Shown in pieces: positions 57,046-64,000 of a DNA stretch of 64,000 nucleotides. The notes under the pieces were generated by a model, which was given only the letters and a program-made list of their open reading frames with translations, searched no databases and was not told where the DNA came from. Positions within the stretch are counted from its first letter, which is position 1. Every line of letters begins with the position of its first letter. Position numbers and translations under genes: made by a program. The stretch is from Ochotona curzoniae (Eukaryota; Chordata; Mammalia; Lagomorpha; Ochotonidae), in contig NW_024464918.1 of the NCBI RefSeq assembly GCF_017591425.1, forward strand, positions 26,192,001 to 26,256,000, given 5' to 3'.

Positions 57046-59538
57046 AGTGGATGTCTTAATGGCTCTCACAAGGAGTTATAGGAGACAGGAAGAGCCAAGT
57101 CTTCCTAAAACAGCAACCCTCGCTGTCCCTCCTCCACAGGAGGTGTCCAGCTTCTAGTCTGTGCAGAATCAAGTGCTTAGCCATGGCAGCTAGGACTGCT
57201 GGTGTTGTCACCAGCAGTTGCAACTTAGGAGACAGGGAGAAAGAGCAGAACAAATACTCCCCCCCACCCCCATCTGCTCAAGCCCCATTGTCATCAGCTC
57301 CAGCCACAAAGCCTTCCATCCCTGGGGAGTCCCAAACTCCCCACCATCCCCTGCGGGTACCACACAGCCAGGACAAGAAAGCATTCCTTTCGGTGGGGCT
57401 GGAGGAAGTGAGCCCAGCCCTGCCAGGCGGGAGGGGAAGAGGGATTCCATTCCCATTGTTCTGCCAAGGCAGCCCCACAATGGGAGGAGGTCAGGGAGGA
57501 AGGAGGCGCCCCAAAGCCTGTCCCACCAGCTGGCAGCACCACTAAGGGGCCTTCCTCCTTCCTTTCCTCCCTCCCCCACTTTCCCACACTCTTCTGCCTG
57601 TTGCCCCTGCCCTTCCCCCTCCTTTTCACAAGGCAGCTAAGGGTCCAGGGGATCCTGTCACCTGCTGACATTCCCTGCTTGCCTGGGATGTGAAGTCTGC
57701 ACACAGCCCCTGCCATGTAGCTCCCTCGCCACAATGCCCAGAGCTGTAACTGTGCAGAGGTAGTGCTGGTGGATCAAAACTCACTTCCTTCATTGTGCTC
57801 ATCATCCACACACACTCAAGCCAGAAGTGTCACCTGCTCAAAGGGGGCAAATGGTCAACCACCAATTTTTTCTTCCCGGCTTTTAGCCAAAGTATGATAG
57901 ATCCAGCCCTGTTCTCAGTACTGGAGACACTGCAATGCATGGAACAGTCTCCTCTCTGGAGCTTCTGTCACAGCAGGCAGGTCTCCTGTGCTCTCACCAA
58001 CGTGCCAAGTCTATGTGGCAATAAAATGGTGCTGTGGCTACACAACCACCACAACTGTGTGGCAGACACTGGGGTTTGGACCCTAACTAGACCTGCAATC
58101 AACAGCCACTTTGGTTTGCAAACCCTGAGACACCAAGAGACTTTTTCCGAATCTCAGTTGCCTGATCTATAAAGTGGGCCTTTATTACTGCATAAGACCT
58201 GAGTGCTAATGATGACAGCCGCTGACCCTCACGGGGGCTACTGTCAGGGCCCAGGGAGAAGATACATGTCAATGCCCAGTAAACATCAGATAGCATCACA
58301 CAGACTAGTCCTCTTGCAGGAAGCTCCACTTGATTGAATATTTGCAAAAGCATCCCTCGCCCTGATTGTTCCCTTTTCTGTGACATCTAGTTAGCCAGCT
58401 CCCAAACTTGAAATCTCGTGGGCTGCTTCTTTCCCCACACTCCACAGATATGGAGGAAGCTTGCCTGAGGTTTGCCCTCATGAATCACAACCTTGCAACT
58501 GACACATGAGACACATGAGCCAGGAGATGGGGCACAGCTGCCAACAAACTCCTTGTGGGGTTCAGATTTCAGGCACCTCCAAGTAGCACACCCCAAGGAG
58601 GTTTTCAATTATGTCTCTGTGCTATTGAAGAGAAAACAACACCTGTAAGAAAATCCTTTATGAGCTACCAAACCAAAGGATGGCTCAAATTAATTAGCTG
58701 TTTCCCTAAAGTTGGGACAAAAAAGGCCCCAACACCACCCTGTCTCCCACCCTGTCCCCCCACCCATCCCTTAGGTTTGTAGTGGGAGTATTAAAAAACA
58801 TTCTCAGAGCAGATGACAAAACTGTCCCAGAGATATTCTATCCTAATCTTACTGGGGGTTATTTAACCAGATATTGAAAATGCCAAAGAAACAGCCTAGA
58901 AGGTGATCTAATCCTACTGTGTGAGATAGATGAGCTTTTGTCACCCCCAATTTGACTTAACAAGGTCTCACCCCTCACACAGCATCCTTTCAAGTGTTAA
59001 CGCTATCAGCTTGTCTGCTGTCCTTGTACCTGGCCATTCAAGTCCGTGCAGCTGAGATTTTCCTGGATACATGGAGTGAACGGAATGGGACAGAGCCAAT
59101 TCTTCATAGAAGATCTGATGTGAAGCTAGATCTCCTGGGGTGGAAGGAGGCAGGTGATTTTTCTGGGGCGTCAGCCAGTGCACAAGCCCCATGGGCCCTA
59201 AAAGCCTTGGCTTTCATGAGGCTGTCCTTTGCCATTGCTTTGGGTTGGCCACCTGTTGCAGGATGGGACAACTGGATCCTGCATCCCGAGAGTCCAGAGC
59301 TGGGTGCCAGTCATGCTCATCTGGAGGCCTCAGATGCAGCTGTGACTATGTCACTGCAGGGGAGCTGAGAAAGCCAGCGTGCAGAGAGAGAACAAGGGGG
59401 GCTGAGCCATGGGGAGGCCACAGGTGCATCCCAGCATCCTTGGAAGCAGAGAGGCACAGTCCAGAGACCTCTTGCTGAGGGTCCCAACCCTTGGAACACA
59501 AGGCCTTCTTGGCTCCAGTCTGCTGCCAAGAATCTCTA
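57046..59538. other. CSINE-free intergenic interval, no gene seen
   Basis: 2.5 kb of mostly unique sequence with an MIR near 58060-58300. The 57180-57740 stretch is GC-rich and gives overlapping ORFs on both strands without recognisable domains. Confidence 0.5.
58060..58300 (-). repeat. MIR relic
   Basis: 'cgaatctcagttgcctgatc' then 'tataaagtgggcc', and 'atgcccagtaaacatcagat' downstream. Confidence 0.6.
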
Positions 59539-59851
59539 TTGGCCCCATGTGGAACTCTAGTGGCTGAAGTTTGTGCCTTACATGCGCCAGTGAGCACTGG
59601 TGCATATCCCAGCTGCTCCACCTCCCTTCCAGCTCACTGGTTGTGGCCTGGGAAAGCAGTCGAGGACAGCCCTAGGCCTTGGGACCTGCATCTGCATGGG
59701 AGACCTGGAGGAGGCACCTGGCTTCAGACTGGCTCAGCCCAACTGTTGCGGCCTCTTGGGGAATGAAATGGCAGATGGAGAATCTCTCTGTTTTTCCTTC
59801 TCTCTTGTAAATATGACTTTCCAATAACAATAATTTTTTTTTAAAAAAGGG
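59539..59851 (+). repeat. CSINE
   Basis: Duplicated flank aagaatctct at 59528-59537 and 59852-59861. Tail ccaataacaataattttttt. Confidence 0.9.
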
Positions 59852-60462
59852 AAGAATCTCTGTAAACTTACCAGCCAATCACCTCCACCAGGCAGTACGG
59901 GCTGGGCAAGGCTCAGGGCCAGTTGGCCCCAATGGGGGAGGAATGCTTCATCTCTAACATTGTTTGGAATTGCTGGTGTATGACAAGCAGCCCTTTTCAT
60001 CGGTTTCATTCTTGACCTTTACTTGTCCGCAGACAACACACCCCCGTGTTGCCTGTGCCCAGTTCTTTGTACACCACTGTCATTCAGCTAGTGAAGACCA
60101 AACCGGAAGAGTTCAGAGGCTAGTTTTGGAAAGCTTTTGTCTCCCTTGGCTTTCTTGGCCCTAATTCAAATGGGCTTCCAGATGGAGTCTCCCAAAACCC
60201 AAATTTCTAAGGGGTCTGAGAGAAGAACATGTTTCCTCTTGCAGTCGGAAGGAGGACAGAGAATACCTCTGTCCATGGGAATCAGCCTTGGATGCCCATA
60301 GAGCCAGGGACCAAAGCCAAGAGCTGGCTCTGGCTCCAGCTAAGCACTTACCAGATTTTCCACACAATGGAATGATGGCTGGCATCCTCTCCTCCCTTTT
60401 ATGCAGCCATTAGCTCTTCTGTCTACTCAACTAGAAGGAAGAGGAGTCAAAAGTGTCAGCCT
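59852..60462. other. Intergenic, no gene seen
   Basis: Unique sequence without recognisable repeat or exon. Confidence 0.5.
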
Positions 60463-60798
60463 AGGGCCTGGCACGGTGGCCTAGTGGTTAAAGTCCTCAC
60501 CTTGACCGCACCGGGATCCCGTATGGCGCCAGTTCGTATCTCAGCAGCTCCACTTCCCATCCAGCTTCTTGCTTTGGCTTGGGAAAGCAGTTGAGGACGG
60601 CCCAAAGCCTTGGGACCCTGTACCCACATGGGACACCTGGAAGAAGTTCCTGACTCCTGGCTTTGGATTGGCACAGCACTGGCCATTGTGGTCACTTGGG
60701 GAGTGAATCATCAGATGGAAGATCTTCCTCTCTGTCTCTCTTCCTCTCTGTATATCTGACTTTGCAATAAAAATACATAAATCTTAAAAAAAAAAAAA
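60463..60798 (+). repeat. CSINE, young, full length
   Basis: Perfect 14-bp target duplication aagtgtcagcctag (60451-60464 and 60799-60812), with the 5' end overlapping by two bases. Intact head and A-rich tail. Confidence 0.96.
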
Positions 60799-60989
60799 AG
60801 TGTCAGCCTAGAAGGCTCCCTGGTGAAGGAAAACATGTAAAAAATTTCATGATGCAACCTGTGTGTTACCTTTTTCAGAGACTTGCTGAGAGGCCAGCCT
60901 CTACCCAGGCCCCAGTGGGCAGCCTTGTTCTAGGCAGAAGCAAACACATCTCAGGGAGGCAGTGGTACATCCTGGTTAACACCGTGTGC

Positions 60990-61278
60990 TCCTGGGCAGG
61001 CATCATGCTACAGCATGGTAAGATGCTGTTCGGGTTACCTACATCCCGTATCAGAGTGCCTAGTTCCAGCTCTGCTTCTGACCTGAAGGGAAGGCAGTAG
61101 AAGATGGCACAAGTGCTTGGGCCCCTGCCCCATGTGGGAAACCCAGATGGAGTTCCCAGATTCTGGATTTGGCTTGGCCCAATCTTGGTTGCTACAAGCA
61201 TTTGGGGAATGAACCTGTCAATAGAAGACTGACCTCTCTCCTGCTCTTTCAAATAAGTAAAAATTAAATAAACTTAAA
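60990..61278 (+). repeat. CSINE, old copy
   Basis: 'gcatcatgctacagcatggt', 'gaaggcagtagaagatggca', tail 'caaataagtaaaaatt'. Confidence 0.75.
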
Positions 61279-61391
61279 ACAAAATGTATACACTAGACAT
61301 ATCTTGCTCAGTCTCGATTCTTTTTAAAAAAATTCCATTTATTAAGGCACCATAACATATACACATTTTATGTGCACACCTTAAAAGCCCT

Positions 61392-61685
61392 TAGTAGGTC
61401 AGCCTTGTGGTGCAGCAAGCTAAACCCCATTCTACTCTGCATATAAGCACTGATTTGAGTCCCGGCTGCTCCACTCCTGATCCATTTCCCTGCTTATGTG
61501 CCTGGGAAAATAGAGGAGGATAGACCACGTGCTTGGGCCTCTGCACCCTCATGGGAGATACAGAAGAAATCCTGGCCATTGTGGACATTTGGGGGAGTGA
61601 ATCAATAGATGGGAGCTCTCTCTCTCTCATCTTCTCTCTGCAACTCTGCTTTTAAAATAAGTAAAAAAAAATCAGTCTTTTAAAA
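61392..61685 (+). repeat. CSINE, old copy
   Basis: Head 'ggtcagccttgtggtgcagc', body 'cttatgtgcctgggaaaata', tail 'taaaataagtaaaaaaaa'. Confidence 0.8.
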
Positions 61686-61689
61686 AATA

Positions 61690-62165
61690 GCCCTTAATAA
61701 ACTGAGTGATAGAACCATTGTGTTAATGCAATGTGGGATGCTTTCATCACCCCAGTAGGATCCGTAGGGCTCACTTACATCCTGGCCCCTTGTCACTGAG
61801 CCTTTAGCTACCACCATTCCACTCCCTGGCACCCCAGATCTGTCTGTCCAGAACATTCCCACCAGCATAATCAAATGCTTTGCAGCCTTCTGGAACTGGC
61901 CCCATTGACTGCATAATGTTTTGAGGTTTATCCATAGTATAGTATGCATTTAATACTTCATTCTTTGTGACTGTTAAATAATATTCCATTGTGTGGATAA
62001 ACCACATGGTATGTATCCATCCAGCAGTTAATGCACTCAAATTGCTTCCAGTTTGGGACTGTCATAAATAACAGTGCTACAAACATTTGCACTCATGCTT
62101 TTTCTATGAACATGTGCTTTCATTTCAAGGAGTGGAACTGTTAGGTTGAATTCAGCCTCAGTTTT
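61690..62165 (-). mobile_element. Old L1 (L1M-type) fragment, ORF2 3' end
   Basis: On the minus strand the translation contains HTMEYYLTVTKNEV, matching the conserved C-terminal HTMEYYSAIKKNE region of L1 ORF2p, the endonuclease/reverse transcriptase. The nearby DNA 'aataatattccattgtgtgg' is the usual hallmark. 5'-truncated and decayed. Confidence 0.85.
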
Positions 62166-63782
62166 ATCATCTGCAAACTCAGCCATCTGCATCCCTACTT
62201 CACATGCATGGAGATAGCAGGGTTTGCCTGAATCAGTGTGAGGAAGGCAATGGCACAGCATCTGGGTTAGCGACATGCTCATGAAATTTCCCTCATGCTA
62301 AACCTCCTGGTATAATGACAGCCCTCAGAAGACAGGGATTGCAGGTTTTCTCCCCATGTTGCTCACTCATCACAGGTGTTGTGTGGGTGAATGAGAAAAT
62401 TCAAAGACAGGCCAACTACATAGCAGAAAGGGTGACATTGTCCCCAAGGTACATAGTGCAAGCGCAAGTACAATCAGGCAGGACCTCATGGATGCAGTGG
62501 CAGTGGAGCTAGACTCATATATTACCCTCTACATAGACACAATTAATTCCCAGAGACCTACTGTTTGCACTTAGGCTTGTGATTTTCTTTACAGAAGCGC
62601 AGCTGAATGATGGGAATTTTTACTTCCCGCCCATTTTCTCTGGTACCTGGCAAAAAGCTTGCCTTCTGAGGGCTTGCAATCTAACAGCTGGGTCCAGCCC
62701 TGAATCTTTCCTCCACACCCTTGCCTCTGACCCCCAAGAGCAGCTGCAGCCAGTGGAGCGGCCCCCTCAGGATGAGTCAAAGCTCATGCCACAGGCTCCC
62801 CTCCCAGCCCTTCCAAGTCAAGCTCCAAGCCCCGGGTGCCACTTCTGTCTCACTCACTGCCTTCCACTGAACTATTGAATGCCTCCCCTGTGACAGGATG
62901 CCCACAAAGCCTGTGCACCCCTTGGGAAGCAGTTAGGATCCAAGCCCTGGGCGGGCTTTTCCTTCATCTCAGATGCCTGTTGCTCTCTCCCAGTTCCCCA
63001 CACTCCCCACCTTGACCCTGTGTGTTTCACTCAATGGAGGCAAAACAGACGATGACTGACAAGTAGAAGCTGGCACCCATGACCCAGGACTGACTCCAGT
63101 CGGATTTATGGGCTGGGGTTCTAATACATCAGGCAGGGGCACCAAAAATGTCAAGGGTTGGCAGCAGTTACACCTGCTGCTTCCTTCCACTTCTGACATC
63201 TGCTCAGAAGCCCCTCCCCAACCATCCCTCCCATTCTGTGCAAAATCTGGAGGGCGGGGGCAGAAAAAAAAAAGGAACAGTTGCCATCCCAGAGGGCAAT
63301 TTCAAAATCAACATAGTATTGCATGCCAACCCAAGAGCAGACCAAGCACACGTTTAAGGAGTCAGCAGAACGTATGCAATCCATTAGAAGGCAAGTCTCA
63401 AAGCAGACTAAATACTGGAAATCAGGAACTTGAGTCCAAATCCTTCCATGAGCGGAAGGGAGGACTTCACGATGTGATTGTAGAGAGCAATTTACTTCAA
63501 TTAGCAGCGACATAAACAGGGTGATTGCTTAATAGGAGTTCTGAATCTCTAAAAAAAATAAACAGCCTGAACTTCATCTCTGATTGTTACATTAGCCGCC
63601 TGGGACTGCTTTCCCTAGACAGGTTTGATTAACCCTTGAGAAGCCAGTCCCACTCCCAGGCAGCCCTTCAGCGAAGTCTCCTGTCATGGGCCTGACATGG
63701 ACTGTACATGTGTGCTTGCAGCCTTTGTTTTTAATCCTGTCAATAATCCTGTGAGACTTGTACCAAGTGACTCCAAAAAGTG
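62166..63782. other. Intergenic, no gene seen
   Basis: Unique sequence, including an AT-rich, possibly conserved stretch at 63290-63620. No exon is supported. Confidence 0.5.
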
Positions 63783-63836
63783 CAAATGGCCATCTGGGGA
63801 GTGAATCAGCAGATGGAAGATCTTCTTATTTCCAGC
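63783..63836 (+). repeat. CSINE 3' fragment
   Basis: 'gccatctggggagtgaatca' plus 'gcagatggaagatcttctta', cut off before the tail. Confidence 0.65.
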
Positions 63837-63977
63837 CCCCGTACCATTATTCTGCCTAAACACAATTTGAAGCTAAGTTTATTCCAGCATGAATTTTTTG
63901 AAATCCACCCATGACATAGTTTTTTCAGAAAGCACATTTCCAGGCGCAGGCAGCTGATAGAGCAGTCAAGACACTGC

Positions 63978-64000
63978 TTGGGGCCTGGCAAGATAGCCTA
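63978..64000 (+). repeat. Start of a CSINE, cut by the window edge
   Basis: 'ggggcctggcaagatagcct' is the SINE head (tRNA-derived A-box region). The rest lies outside the window. Confidence 0.7.

Noticed and set aside
60463..60540. tRNA gene suggested by A-box/B-box-like head sequences
   Set aside because: These are the tRNA-derived heads of CSINEs; no cloverleaf with intact stems was seen.
1..64000. CRISPR arrays, prophage, operons or bacterial mobile elements
   Set aside because: The sequence is mammalian throughout; the many similar segments are interspersed SINEs with target duplications, not regularly spaced repeats.

Overview
The window looks like mammalian nuclear DNA from a lagomorph, most likely a pika (Ochotona). 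The main evidence is roughly 45 copies or fragments of a tRNA-derived C-type SINE with the lagomorph body. The younger copies end in the 'ctctgtatatctgactttg' plus AATAAATAAATCTT tail that I associate with pika rather than rabbit. There is one real protein-coding gene, SPRY4 (Sprouty-4), on the + strand. No bacterial, viral, CRISPR or operon structure was seen.

Layout. Positions 1-4055 are intergenic, rich in CSINEs, upstream of SPRY4. Positions 4056-6900 are unique sequence that rises in GC. Positions 6900-8720 are a CpG island holding a G-rich block, SP1-like boxes, an unusual repeated core-promoter module (7705-7950) and the non-coding SPRY4 exon 1, which ends at a GTAAGT donor at 8150. 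Positions 8150-15996 are intron, possibly with an undetected small exon. Positions 15997-20220 are the terminal exon: a 46-nt leader, a 301-codon CDS (16043-16948) and a 3.3-kb 3'UTR with AU-rich elements near its end. Positions 20230-64000 are downstream intergenic DNA: dense CSINEs in several nested and inverted arrangements, scattered MIR and L2 relics, an L1 fragment with ORF1 start, an old L1 ORF2 3' end, a MER2/Tigger transposon split by a SINE, a hAT-like miniature element, and a retroelement-like block of about 0.9 kb with two ~135-bp monomers. From memory of human 5q31, SPRY4 lies between FGF1 and NDFIP1. That would put the left side of this window toward FGF1 and the right side toward NDFIP1, but neither gene is visible here.

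Function. SPRY4 is a feedback inhibitor of receptor tyrosine kinase/Ras-ERK signalling. The sequence keeps the CBL-docking tyrosine motif, the serine-rich stretch and the full cysteine-rich Sprouty domain. Nothing suggests it is damaged. The most interesting local features are the repeated CATTCAT(A)n / GCGC-palindrome promoter module, a single upstream AUG in exon 1 that would form a short uORF across the splice junction, and an ~18-kb CSINE-free domain around SPRY4. I did not find a convincing previously undescribed biological system. All repeat boundaries were judged by eye and may be off by several to tens of bases.
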